Below are positions 25,094 through 34,798 of a DNA stretch of 64,000 nucleotides, in pieces. The stretch's first letter is position 1; each line of letters begins with the position of its first letter. Below the pieces are notes generated by a model that was not told the DNA's origin, did not search any database, and saw nothing but the letters and a program-made list of their open reading frames with translations. The position numbers were made by a program, and so were the translations under genes. Source of the DNA: Martelella alba (GTDB taxonomy: Bacteria; Pseudomonadota; Gammaproteobacteria; Enterobacterales; Enterobacteriaceae); NCBI RefSeq assembly GCF_005217455.1, contig NZ_SZPQ01000015.1:1-64000 (forward strand), given 5' to 3'.

Positions 25094-27199
25094 ATGTTAA
25101 TCGGTTACCTCTCCGCGCTGAGCTGTCGCGCGGGACAATCGGTGGATGTCATGGTCAGCAGTACGGCGGCTGAGGTCACCCTGGATCTCGTCCGGCTCAT
25201 TCATGGGGACAACAATCCGGCGGGGCCGGGGTTTTTGTATGACGAGATCCCGCAGATCGCCGCGCAGCGTATCCAGGGGGAGGAGCAGCCGACGCCAATC
25301 GGGTCTTATGCCCGGGGGCAAACGGCTGTCTCGCTGGGCCGGCGGCTACAAGTGTCGTTCGCCTTGTGGCCAACCCTGCCATGCCGCGGTGGTATTCAGG
25401 CTGTTTTCAGTTTCCCCGAAACGGGTATTTTTATCGGTCTCACCCCCCAAGGAAACCTTGCCCTATACCATGGCGACCAAAGGGTAACCGAATCCGGGCA
25501 ATGCCTATTGGCGCGTCATTGGTATCTCGTGGAAGTCGACATGACCGCCGAGGCCTCGGTGGTGCGAATACGTCTCGAAGGGATGCCGGAACAGACGTTT
25601 CGCGGAGCGGGCGTGGCATTTCGAGGCCAAAGTACCGTCATGCTGGCGGCGATCCGGACCGAGGAACGTGCCGGGCGGCATTTTCCCATCGGTCTGTATA
25701 ATGGGAAAATCGCCCGGCCTGCGCTCAGCGTGGACGGCAGGGAAGTGGCGCGTTGGCGAATGGCGGAGCAAATGCACACTCAGCGGGTGCCTGACGGTCT
25801 TGATTGTTGCCCGCTATCGCTGGTCAACGCGCCAACCCGCGCCATGACCGGGCCGGATTGGGATAGTCGGGTGCATGACTGGAAACAAGCGCCGGAACAG
25901 TATGATGCCATTCATTTCCATGAGGATGATTTATCCGATGCCTGCTGGCCCATCGGCGCCCATTTGACGATTCCGACGGATCTGCCAAGCGGCGTCTACG
26001 GCGTGCGATTGCGGGCGCCGGCTGAAAAAACCGATTATATTCCTTTGGCGGTCAGGCCGGGCGATGGCGCGAAAACCGCCCCGGTGGCCCTGGTGCTGGC
26101 GACCTATACCTACCTGGCTTACGCCAACGAACACCTTACCGAGGGCGATTTCGAACAAGGCAGCGAGATCCCTGTGCAAACCGGGGATTGGGAAGATCTG
26201 GTGGCTGTCCATCAAGAATGGGGAAAGAGCCACTATGACTTGCATAACGATGGTTCGGGCGTGGCCTATTCGAGCGCGCTGCGTCCCATTGCCAATATGC
26301 GTCCTGATTATCGTTTCTGGGGTTTCCATGCGCCGCGCCGTTTCTCCGCGGATTTGTACCTGGTCTGGTTTCTTACCCGGTCGGGACTGGCGTTCGATGT
26401 TTTAACCGAGCATGACCTGCATCAGGAAAGCCGGACGATATTGGCGCCTTATCAGACGGTGATAACCGGCAGCCATCCGGAATACTATAGCGGGGCGATG
26501 CTGGACGCCTATGAACGGCATGTCGCCGACGGCGGCGGGCTGATGTATCCGGGAGGCGACGGCTTTTACTGGGTCACCACGCCGTTACCGGATATGCCCC
26601 ATGTGCTGGAAGTGCGGAAATCGGAAGGTTTGCGGCACTGGGATGCCGATCCGGGCGAACGTTATCACGCCGGCACAGGGGAGTTGGGGGGGATCTGGCG
26701 CAGTCGCGGGCGAAGCGCGCATGGCCTGTTCGGCATCGGTATGGCGGGTCACGGCTGGGATAATAAGGCGCCGGGCTATCGCCGCACCGCGCGTTCCCGC
26801 CAGCCGGACGTCGCCTGGGTATTTGCGGGCATCGAAGAGAACGTCATCGGGAATTTCGGTTTTATCATGAACGGGACAAGTGGCGATGAGATCGATCGTA
26901 TCGACTATCGTTATGGCACGCCGGCGCAAACTATCGTCCTGGCGTCATCCGAGCCGCACAGCGAATGGTATGTGCCGGTGCCGGAAGATGTGACAACGGT
27001 ATCTAACACGTTGAACGCCCGTTATAATCGTCAGGTTCGCTCCGATATGGTACTGGTGGAGCATCCCGGGGGCGGCGCGGTATTTTCCGTCGGTTCCATC
27101 ATTTTTACCGGCGCGTTGCCGGTGAACCAGGGCGATAATAACGTTGCGCGCCTGCTGTACAATGTCATTGTGAATTTCAACGGCAGGCGGCGGACATGA
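25094..27199 (+). CDS. N,N-dimethylformamidase beta-subunit-like hydrolase
   Basis: A 701-residue protein. The N-terminal half (about 90-240) resembles a concanavalin-type beta-sandwich; the C-terminal half (about 320-700) matches the catalytic region of the large subunit of N,N-dimethylformamidase, an iron amidohydrolase. The segments LATYTYLAYANEH (Tyr338, Tyr340, Tyr343), GVAYSSALRP (Tyr392) and TGSHPEYYS (His461, Glu463) are candidates for the Tyr/Tyr/Glu iron site and catalytic His known from that enzyme; exact matches need an alignment. No small-subunit gene lies next to it. Being in an operon with a complete sugar-type importer, it probably hydrolyses an imported amide, perhaps larger than dimethylformamide. 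Confidence 0.75.
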   Translation: MLIGYLSALSCRAGQSVDVMVSSTAAEVTLDLVRLIHGDNNPAGPGFLYDEIPQIAAQRIQGEEQPTPIGSYARGQTAVSLGRRLQVSFALWPTLPCRGGIQAVFSFPETGIFIGLTPQGNLALYHGDQRVTESGQCLLARHWYLVEVDMTAEASVVRIRLEGMPEQTFRGAGVAFRGQSTVMLAAIRTEERAGRHFPIGLYNGKIARPALSVDGREVARWRMAEQMHTQRVPDGLDCCPLSLVNAPTRAMTGPDWDSRVHDWKQAPEQYDAIHFHEDDLSDACWPIGAHLTIPTDLPSGVYGVRLRAPAEKTDYIPLAVRPGDGAKTAPVALVLATYTYLAYANEHLTEGDFEQGSEIPVQTGDWEDLVAVHQEWGKSHYDLHNDGSGVAYSSALRPIANMRPDYRFWGFHAPRRFSADLYLVWFLTRSGLAFDVLTEHDLHQESRTILAPYQTVITGSHPEYYSGAMLDAYERHVADGGGLMYPGGDGFYWVTTPLPDMPHVLEVRKSEGLRHWDADPGERYHAGTGELGGIWRSRGRSAHGLFGIGMAGHGWDNKAPGYRRTARSRQPDVAWVFAGIEENVIGNFGFIMNGTSGDEIDRIDYRYGTPAQTIVLASSEPHSEWYVPVPEDVTTVSNTLNARYNRQVRSDMVLVEHPGGGAVFSVGSIIFTGALPVNQGDNNVARLLYNVIVNFNGRRRT

Positions 27200-27219
27200 C
27201 AACCTGAGCGGAGAGCGGG

Positions 27220-27236
27220 CGGCGGCGTCGCCGCCG
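27220..27236. promoter_or_regulatory. Perfect GC-rich palindrome before the MarR gene
   Basis: CGGCGGCG-T-CGCCGCCG lies 5 bases before the MarR start codon and occupies the place where a ribosome site would be. It may be an operator for the MarR protein or a stem that limits its translation. Confidence 0.4.
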
Positions 27237-27241
27237 ACATT

Positions 27242-28147
27242 ATGAGCGATAATTTGCCGATTATTATCACCACGCCTGGTTTCGCTCTTACCGCCGCGGA
27301 GCAGATGAGCACGGCCCTTTGGCGCAATACCATCGATAATCGCTTTACCCAGCCGCAATTCCTGGCGTTGTGCGGTCTGTTCCATAAGCCTGGCAGCGGC
27401 CATTACAGCCTGGCGGATATGTTGGGAATAGATCGGGCCACTATTGGTCCCATCCTCAAAAAGCTGATCGATCAAAAGTTGGTGGAGCGCCGCAAAGATC
27501 CCCAGGACTCCCGCCGCTCGGTGCTGACATTACAACCTTTGGGCGAAACAGCCCTGGCTGAGATGGCGGTTCAGGTTAAAAGGGTGGATAGCCAGCTTAT
27601 GGCGCCCCTGAGCCTTGCCGAGCAGGCGGCCCTGGTGCAAAGCTGGGCGATCCTGGCCGAGAACGTCATGCAGAAAGAGCCGGAGAGGCCACTGGACGAG
27701 GATGGCGGCGGTATTCCCACGCTTGAGCATTATCCCTGGTTTTTCCTGCGCCAGGCCTGTCGATTCTATCGGCGATTGTGGCGTGAGCTGGTGGATGACA
27801 ATATCAGCAGCTCTCTGTTTGCCCTGTTGGATGTCGTGGCCGCCAGCCCGAATATTGATATCCGCGGTGCCGCGCTGCGCGTATCCATTGAGGAGAGTAA
27901 CGCGGTGCGTATGGTTATGCGGCTGGTGCGCACGCACATGATGCGCGATCCGCGCGATCCGCTGGACGCCAGGCGCTCGCTGTTGTCGCTGACCGATACG
28001 GGTCGCAGCGTGCATGCCGAGCTGCGCGGGCGGTTGGCGCGGTTACAAAAGGCTCTGATACAACCGTTACCGCCATTGGCCGTGCCTGAATTTCAGCGTC
28101 TTACCTGCCAGGTCGCCCGTCTTCCTTTCAATATTGTAGCCGGCTGA
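27242..28147 (+). CDS. MarR-type regulator with two fused MarR domains
   Basis: A 301-residue protein that contains two MarR units. Unit 1 spans about residues 10-140 (LADMLGIDRATIGPILKKLIDQ then VERRKDPQDSRRSVLTLQPLG). Unit 2 spans about 155-295 (ALRVSIEESNAVRMVMRLVR then MRDPRDPLDARRSLLSLTDTG). Each has the winged-helix recognition helix and the basic wing ending in DxRRS. Normal MarR proteins have about 140-160 residues and act as homodimers, so this is a single-chain pseudo-dimer. It is the last gene of the ABC/hydrolase operon, 42 bases after the hydrolase, and probably controls it in response to the imported amide. Confidence 0.88.
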   Translation: MSDNLPIIITTPGFALTAAEQMSTALWRNTIDNRFTQPQFLALCGLFHKPGSGHYSLADMLGIDRATIGPILKKLIDQKLVERRKDPQDSRRSVLTLQPLGETALAEMAVQVKRVDSQLMAPLSLAEQAALVQSWAILAENVMQKEPERPLDEDGGGIPTLEHYPWFFLRQACRFYRRLWRELVDDNISSSLFALLDVVAASPNIDIRGAALRVSIEESNAVRMVMRLVRTHMMRDPRDPLDARRSLLSLTDTGRSVHAELRGRLARLQKALIQPLPPLAVPEFQRLTCQVARLPFNIVAG

Positions 28148-28468
28148 GCGTGCGTTCCCAAGACTTGGTCAACCCGGTAAGAAAATTCTCTTTGAATTTT
28201 GATAATTGGCTTTTCTCGTCAATCGCCGGTTATCTTTGAGCGCTATCCCTGCTTTTAAATCAGACTTGACATAATTCAAGTCGCCTCTTGGACGCGCTCG
28301 TACACCGTGATAACAGGGTTGGCTACATTCGGGCGATTTCCCCCTGCGCCGGGGCATGGCCCGAATAAGTACGAGTATATAATAATTGCAATATCAATTT
28401 GAGCGACGCCGTGCTGTGTTTTACCAAGGAAAAAAGGGAATAACGTATCAATCAGATATAAGGATATC
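28148..28468. other. Gap with possible degenerate ERIC repeat
   Basis: Bases 28271-28385 begin ATAATTCAAGTCGCCTCTTG and end AGTACGAGTATATAAT, faintly like the ends of an ERIC element, but the middle does not match. No gene is seen. The promoter of the giant-protein gene should be here. Confidence 0.3.
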
Positions 28469-31400
28469 ATGATGCACAGCTTTTCCCCTATAGGTGTGTC
28501 GTTAAACGGAACAATGAAGGAATGTCCCAGGGACGGTCGTTTTTTTTTAAGAAAAAAGCCTTACGCTGTCTCGCAGTATGCTCATCAGCGGGAATGTTCT
28601 GATTTTTTTAAAAGCGGTCGAGAGTTATTTTTACTCACATTGGAAATGGAAGAGAGAAGAAAGAATCCTTCAGGATCTTACCCACAAAAGTTGTGGAAAA
28701 AACCCGGTAATTTTTCGCAGCGCCTGGTGTATTCCCTGGCGATATTTTCTACTTTGCAACAATATCGTGTTGATAATGCGATCCGGCAGGAACCGTTAAA
28801 TGCGATGACCCTATCTGAAACCTATGGCGGGACCGGTATTGATGGGGCGTTCTTTGCCGTCGCATCGTCTCCGGCCCCCCTTGCCCGGCCAATAAGTCCC
28901 GGCAGGGGCAGAACGCGACGCAACGCCCCTGTGTTGCCGCCAGCCGCGCATGCTGACTGGCGATACCATGTCGCCTGGTACCTCAGGCAACATGCCGCGG
29001 CACAACTCGATCTGGCGCGGTTTGATGACCTGACGCTTGCCGAGACTATCCTGGACGGTCTCGAACGTTTTCCCGCGTTGACCGCCGAGATTGCGCGGCT
29101 GACATTAGGCGGCAGTCGGTTTTACGGCGAACGCAAAGGCGAACGCCTCGCCGAGGTTCAACAGAAGAGTTTGATCGGCCGGGCATTATGCCAACTGTTA
29201 TATGGGGAAGACGGTATCGAAATGTATCTGGCCCGATTGTTCGCCGCGAATCGTGCCGTGACGCAAGGGGAATTCATCAAACGGGTGGGCGCGTGCGGCG
29301 AAAACTGTCTGGGGGAAAAGGCTCGACGGGCTTGGCGGTTGCGTTACCTCGCGTTCGAAATACCCGTGTTTGTTCTCCATGATGCTTTTCGGACCCAACC
29401 CGGGGGCCGGCGTAAAGACGATAAACACGATGATGCGGAGAAAACGGATAATCTATGGGTGGGCAGTCTGACGTGGACGCTTATGCAATTTGGCGCGCGC
29501 CTGATTGCGCTGCAAGACCCGGAAAAACTGGAATCGGCGACCGCCGGGCAAATGATGGCCCTGGGGTTGGAATTAACCGACCTGTTCCGACAAGGCCAAT
29601 TGGTTTCCGGCGTTGAGGCGACGATGTACTTGGGGTTGCTATTGTTTTACCTGAGAGCGCGGCCGAAATTCACTCTTGATAAATTAAACGGTGAAGGGGT
29701 GCTTCGGCAGGCGTTCGGAGACTTCATCGAAGAGCTTGCGACTTATCAATCTGTTGTGCGGCAGGTGCAGGAAAGTCTTGCCGACTATAAGAAAGGTTAT
29801 GAGCAATTAGTCTGGCGCTCGCGAGAAAATGCCGCCAGAATGTTGCTGCGAAAATATTGCGGAAGCATTGGCGCGTTGTCTTTGGTCAACACATCCTATT
29901 TGCAGATGCGCCCTTTTATTTCCAGACCGGATCCAGTGAGACAGTTAATGCAAAAACCTTCCGGGCAACGATGCCGAAGTACCGGAAAGCGGATACCCCA
30001 TCTGGATGTCTATTTTTCCCGCGCCGTGGAAGCTTATGCCAAGAAAATTAGAAAGCTGGATATCGCTTTGTTGAAAGCCTCGTTTAGACCCAGCGATATC
30101 AGTGATGACCATCTACAGCACAACGATTATGCTTTTTTACTTAAAGCGCAGACCCAATGGGTGAAGTTACGACTTATTCGTAAAAGACAGGTAAGAGAAA
30201 TGTTTTTTTCCAATAGGGCGGTAGTCTATTACAACAAGCCCGATACATTATTTTTTAGGGCGCAGTGGTCGGGAGAAACACGGTTTTTCGTGTTAAAGAT
30301 CACGCGGGAAGGCTATACGATTAAAAAAGTCAATTTGTCCACTCCCGACCTGGATGAATTACGACCCTATATGGAAAATTGGCCTGACATTGACATCGCC
30401 AGTTATCATCAATTATCCATTGTGGCCTGGCAGAAAGAGGGGGCCGGTAAATCAACCGCCCAACCTCTGGTAAAGTTGCTTGCCGAATACGCCGAATTGC
30501 ATTATCGCTATTATTCCAGAAAAATTTATGAAAAAGGTTTAGAAAATGATACTTCTTATTTTTCCAAAATATCGCACGCTATTGTCGATTATATTATTCC
30601 ATTTTACAGTTGCATCAATTCTCTGATCAATGAAAATCACAAGGCGGCATTCACTGAGTGCCTGACAGATGCCGTCTTGGTTGCGATCCCATTCAGTTTC
30701 GCCGGTATCAAAGCGGGAAAGACGCTTTTTCGCGGTGGCGCCATGACGTTGGCGCAAGCCACCATTGGTCCGGCTTTTCGGGCATCAGAACGACAAATCT
30801 TCAAAACTACCCTTCCCACTTCCACGCAAATCGCGGGAGGCATACGAGGCACGCGCGCTCAGGCCATACAGTACCTGAATGTCATCGGTAAAGAATTTTT
30901 GATGATATTGGACCCGGGTGTGGTGCCATTGAGCGCTCTTAGTGTTATTAGTAAGGGCTTGTTTCGAGCGATAACCGATAAATCCATATTGCCTCTTGCC
31001 CCACTCGCTTCCAGCTTTAAAAAAATTGCCCTTGAATTGCCCAAGATTGCCCTTGGAACGGATTTGCTGGATTTCCCGATTATCTATGGTTACGGCAGAG
31101 ACGGACTCGACCCTATCAATGTCGATATCAAAGGCGTGTCTTATTCGGTTTTACGGCTTAAAAACAGTAGCCTGGTGGTAGTGGAAACGGGAGAAATGGC
31201 CCATAGCGGTCATCCGCTTTATGTCCAGTTGGATATCCAGAATCAACGGGGCTTTCCTAAGAAATACCTTTGCGTCAATCGTGGCGGCGATTTTTGCCGG
31301 CTGGAGATCTACCGCCAACCGGAATTAGACAATACATTAAATAACACTGAGACGCTTTTTATAAAAAAAAGCGGCGAGTGGCGGTTTTCATTTTCGCTGA

Positions 31401-33691
31401 ATACGCCCGTGCGCCTGGCGGTGGCGTATCCCTTCAGCAGCCTGACCCATGTCGATACCTCCTGGGTTGTTTTTGAGATAGATGGCAGGCGCTGGGGATT
31501 TGAACGTCATAGCGGCGCCTTGGCGCAAGTGGGCGACAGCGATAATTGGCGGGAGGAGCACCGTAGCCGCAGAGAGACGATCGCCATGCTTGAGCCTGGA
31601 ACAAACAACCGCTCCTTCAACCTACGCCTGATCCCTTTTCAGGCTGATGACAACCGTGCCGCCGCTTTTTATCATCACCGTCAATGGTTGTCGTTGGTTG
31701 CGGATTATGTGTTACCGGATCAAGCGTCTTCGGCAGGACCGGTATCTATCCACGACGATACTACATTAAATGTCAAAATAGGCGAACGCCGTTTCCGGCT
31801 CAGTCCACAGCCGCATGCCGCCACCTTCCTGCTTATTCACCCTCGGGAATCCGAGCGGCCCGCATATCGGCTGTCTTATACCGTGGGCAACAATGGTTTT
31901 GTATTGGCGGCGCCAAGCGCGGCATTGCATGTCCACCGTATTGGCGAGTTATTACGGCAAAAAATTGAAATGCAGACGCCGACGAATGCGTCGCGTTTCT
32001 CTGAATACTTATTGCCGCCGTTGTTGTGCGGGGCGTTTCGCGACGGCAACCGGCTGTTTTTGCGAATCGGCGACCGGACGGTCGGCATTGCGCCATTGCA
32101 CAATGCTTTTTATGCCTGTACCCGGGAAGACGGTACCCCGATGGACTGGACCTTGCGTTATGAACTGTTTACCGGAAGTTTCGAGTTGGTCGGTGAAACC
32201 GACGACATTCCGCTTTCTCTCGCGGAGGTGGGCGCATCCTGGTTTGAGGCTTTTGCCGGGCGGTTATTCAATCAGGAAGACTATCCGACGTTGCACGCGC
32301 TTTGCCATCATGTGGGGGGCGAATATGGCAAATCGGCCCTGAATGCGCGTTTGCGTCAGGTAGCATTATTGTTGCGTCTTGATGAAAAGCGGCGCAAAGC
32401 GCTGCTGCATGCTTCAAGCGCCGTTTTACGCACCTTTTTGATGGAGAGGGCACGGGGGAGCCTTTGGCCGGTGGAGTTTCCGGCATTGGCATTATGGGCC
32501 CGGGCCGAAGATATCATCAATACCTGTCTGTCGCGCCAAGCGGGCGATAAAAGCTGGCTTAGTAGGATACTCTCCCGGGTAAAAGAGGGGGCATGGCGGA
32601 TACCGCCACCAGTGATGATGACTCAAGGCCATGAACAGCATATTTTCCTGTTAAACAAAGTCGAAGACGCTACCCATGGACCTAATAATACTGATTTTGC
32701 GGTAAATATTCTCGCTGACGGCCTTTATGCGTCACCCATTTCCGAGGGGCCGGGTATCCGGCGCTGGTTACCGGCCAATCGCCATATACAGCATACGATT
32801 GTATCGAAAGTTCACCTCTCAGGCTTTCGTCAGCCCACTTTATGGACAAACGAATATGGCGATATTTGGGTACAGGCGCCAGACGGTACCCGTACCCGGC
32901 TACTGTGTCAGTCTTGCCCGGCGGCAATAAAAGTCGACACTATTGTGATGTCCCCCGATGGCGCCATTGTGGTTTTGATTCGTTCCCTTTCATCTTCTTT
33001 GCAACGGGCGGAATTTTATCGTCTTCCGGGAGAAAGCCGGTCAGAAACCCCGCAAAGTCTAGAAGCTTATGAAACATTATTGGTTACTGACTTCATTGGT
33101 TCTCCGGAACTGTGGTGGGTAACCGACGAGGGGAAGCTGTTCATCCCACAGGACACCCATTGGCGCCGCCATGATCAATGCCAAAAACGATGGGTGGCGC
33201 CGGAAGGGTACCGTCCGAACTTCGTCAGCGCGGACCAGCGCTATATCGGTTATAACATACGTGATCCCGACCAGGGGAATAACGAAATACTGTTATTCGA
33301 CATTGGCAACGCACATTGGCAGCGGTTGGTACGCGACATGCCGCCAAAACGGCCTGGTTACGGGTTGGGCGCGGTGGTCAGCGTGGCGTTTTCCGCCTTG
33401 AATATGATTGCCGCGCTGGGATTTTCCGACGGCTATGTTGAATTATACCGCATCGACGACACCCCCAACGGAACCATGGCCGCCTCGTTGGGCCATCATT
33501 TTTTACCGTTGGCGCGACTGGTCCTGCCTGACGCGCATTACCCCAAACCCAAACAGATGGCCCTCAAATTCGACAATGCCTTTGATCGCCTGCTGGCCTT
33601 GCATGATATCGGCGATTTCAGCGCGGTGGGCCCGTCTAATGGCACTTATATTCTTTCGGAAATCGTTTTACGGGCCGGCGATGCGCCCTGA
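28469..33691 (+). CDS. Giant protein of unknown function, possible toxin or effector
   Basis: A 1740-residue protein with no signal peptide and no family I can name with confidence. AAGGATATC precedes two tandem ATG codons. Residues 1-680 are mostly helical and charged. Residues about 690-900 hold a hydrophobic region (YIIPFYSCINSLINENH, then TDAVLVAIPFSFAGIKAGKT, and FLMILDPGVVPLSALSVISK) that could insert in membranes; its pattern recalls the central segment of large dermonecrotic-toxin-like proteins of pseudomonads, but this is only a resemblance. Residues about 1400-1740 contain repeated short strands such as VSVAFSALNMIAALGFSDG and VELYRIDD, suggesting a beta-propeller. Central parts are AT-rich. 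It is monocistronic. A secreted or injected toxin is the main hypothesis. Confidence 0.55.
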   Translation: MMHSFSPIGVSLNGTMKECPRDGRFFLRKKPYAVSQYAHQRECSDFFKSGRELFLLTLEMEERRKNPSGSYPQKLWKKPGNFSQRLVYSLAIFSTLQQYRVDNAIRQEPLNAMTLSETYGGTGIDGAFFAVASSPAPLARPISPGRGRTRRNAPVLPPAAHADWRYHVAWYLRQHAAAQLDLARFDDLTLAETILDGLERFPALTAEIARLTLGGSRFYGERKGERLAEVQQKSLIGRALCQLLYGEDGIEMYLARLFAANRAVTQGEFIKRVGACGENCLGEKARRAWRLRYLAFEIPVFVLHDAFRTQPGGRRKDDKHDDAEKTDNLWVGSLTWTLMQFGARLIALQDPEKLESATAGQMMALGLELTDLFRQGQLVSGVEATMYLGLLLFYLRARPKFTLDKLNGEGVLRQAFGDFIEELATYQSVVRQVQESLADYKKGYEQLVWRSRENAARMLLRKYCGSIGALSLVNTSYLQMRPFISRPDPVRQLMQKPSGQRCRSTGKRIPHLDVYFSRAVEAYAKKIRKLDIALLKASFRPSDISDDHLQHNDYAFLLKAQTQWVKLRLIRKRQVREMFFSNRAVVYYNKPDTLFFRAQWSGETRFFVLKITREGYTIKKVNLSTPDLDELRPYMENWPDIDIASYHQLSIVAWQKEGAGKSTAQPLVKLLAEYAELHYRYYSRKIYEKGLENDTSYFSKISHAIVDYIIPFYSCINSLINENHKAAFTECLTDAVLVAIPFSFAGIKAGKTLFRGGAMTLAQATIGPAFRASERQIFKTTLPTSTQIAGGIRGTRAQAIQYLNVIGKEFLMILDPGVVPLSALSVISKGLFRAITDKSILPLAPLASSFKKIALELPKIALGTDLLDFPIIYGYGRDGLDPINVDIKGVSYSVLRLKNSSLVVVETGEMAHSGHPLYVQLDIQNQRGFPKKYLCVNRGGDFCRLEIYRQPELDNTLNNTETLFIKKSGEWRFSFSLNTPVRLAVAYPFSSLTHVDTSWVVFEIDGRRWGFERHSGALAQVGDSDNWREEHRSRRETIAMLEPGTNNRSFNLRLIPFQADDNRAAAFYHHRQWLSLVADYVLPDQASSAGPVSIHDDTTLNVKIGERRFRLSPQPHAATFLLIHPRESERPAYRLSYTVGNNGFVLAAPSAALHVHRIGELLRQKIEMQTPTNASRFSEYLLPPLLCGAFRDGNRLFLRIGDRTVGIAPLHNAFYACTREDGTPMDWTLRYELFTGSFELVGETDDIPLSLAEVGASWFEAFAGRLFNQEDYPTLHALCHHVGGEYGKSALNARLRQVALLLRLDEKRRKALLHASSAVLRTFLMERARGSLWPVEFPALALWARAEDIINTCLSRQAGDKSWLSRILSRVKEGAWRIPPPVMMTQGHEQHIFLLNKVEDATHGPNNTDFAVNILADGLYASPISEGPGIRRWLPANRHIQHTIVSKVHLSGFRQPTLWTNEYGDIWVQAPDGTRTRLLCQSCPAAIKVDTIVMSPDGAIVVLIRSLSSSLQRAEFYRLPGESRSETPQSLEAYETLLVTDFIGSPELWWVTDEGKLFIPQDTHWRRHDQCQKRWVAPEGYRPNFVSADQRYIGYNIRDPDQGNNEILLFDIGNAHWQRLVRDMPPKRPGYGLGAVVSVAFSALNMIAALGFSDGYVELYRIDDTPNGTMAASLGHHFLPLARLVLPDAHYPKPKQMALKFDNAFDRLLALHDIGDFSAVGPSNGTYILSEIVLRAGDAP

Positions 33692-33807
33692 ATACCGGCC
33701 GGGCGCGGCCCGCGGCGGAGGGTGGCGCCCCGATCGGCGCTGTTTTGCCGAAAAGGCGGCGGCCGGGCGGATATCGCCGGACCGGGTTCCGGTTTGTCCG
33801 GCCGTGA

Positions 33808-34689
33808 TCAGAGTGGGTCGCCGGCCGCGGCGATGTTATTCAGCGCGTCAATGGCTTCGGGGTCAAGAGTCATATCGACGCTGGCGATGTTTTGTCGCAG
33901 GTGCGCCGGCGAGGATGTGCCGGGAATCAACAGGATATTCGGTGAACGTTGCAGCAACCAGGCCAGCGCCACTTGCAGCGGTTTGGCGTTGTACCGCTCG
34001 GCGACGGCATTGAGCGCCGAGGACTGTAAAGGCGTAAATCCACCCAACGGAAAGAAGGGCACGTAGGCCACGCCGGCCCGCGCCAGATGATCGATTAAAT
34101 CGTCATCGCCGCGATGCGCCAAATTATACAGGTTTTGCACACAAACGATTGGCGTGAGGGACCGCGCCTGTGCGACCTGCCGCGCGGTCGCGTTACTCAG
34201 CCCGATATGCCGGATCAGTCCTTTATGTTGCAATTGCGCCAGTGCCGTCAAAGGTTCCTCAATATCCCCCTCTACGGGTCCGGCGGTATTGAACATCAAG
34301 CGCAGATTCACCACATCCAGCACGTCCAAGTCCAGATGGCGTAAATTGTCATATACCGCCGATTCCAGTTCATGGGGCGAAAACGCCGGCTCCCAGGAGG
34401 CGTTGGCGCCGCGCCGGGCGCCGACTTTCGTGACGATGACCAAATCCTCTTTATAAGGATGCAGGGCTTCGCGGATAAGCTGGTTGGTCACATGCGGACC
34501 ATAGAAATCGCTGGTGTCCAGATGGGTGATACCGCTTTCGACAACCTCACGCAGCACGGCGAGGGCGGATTGCCGGTCGGCGGGGGGGCCGAAAACATGT
34601 GGTCCGGCTAACTGCATGGCGCCATAGCCCATACGCGTTACGGACACATCGCCCAGTGGATAGACGCCGGCAAGTTTTGCTTTAGTCAT
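33808..34689 (-). CDS. pdxI: Aldo/keto reductase, PdxI (YdbC)-like
   Basis: A 293-residue aldo/keto reductase very close in pattern to E. coli YdbC, now called PdxI, a pyridoxal reductase that makes pyridoxine with NADPH. Conserved blocks include RMGYGAMQLAGPHVFGPP, HLDTSDFYGPHVTNQLIREA (catalytic Asp and Tyr), IVTKVGARRG (catalytic Lys) and YVPFFPLGGFTPLQSS. The usual catalytic His is replaced (VVNLRLM), as it is in YdbC. It is divergent from a LysR gene with a palindrome in between, so that regulator probably controls it. Confidence 0.88.
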   Translation of the reverse strand: MTKAKLAGVYPLGDVSVTRMGYGAMQLAGPHVFGPPADRQSALAVLREVVESGITHLDTSDFYGPHVTNQLIREALHPYKEDLVIVTKVGARRGANASWEPAFSPHELESAVYDNLRHLDLDVLDVVNLRLMFNTAGPVEGDIEEPLTALAQLQHKGLIRHIGLSNATARQVAQARSLTPIVCVQNLYNLAHRGDDDLIDHLARAGVAYVPFFPLGGFTPLQSSALNAVAERYNAKPLQVALAWLLQRSPNILLIPGTSSPAHLRQNIASVDMTLDPEAIDALNNIAAAGDPL

Positions 34690-34751
34690 GATTACGCTCC
34701 TTAATCGAGGGTCTTCAGTTTGTAAGCTTCCCGGCTATAAGACAATACGAT

Positions 34752-34768
34752 ACAGTGGAACACACTGT
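34752..34768. promoter_or_regulatory. Inverted repeat between reductase and LysR genes
   Basis: ACAGTG-GAACA-CACTGT is a perfect inverted repeat with a five-base spacer in the 109-base divergent gap. It has the size and position of a LysR binding site. Confidence 0.5.
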
Positions 34769-34798
34769 GCGGAAAACAGGACAATACCAGAGTTTATC

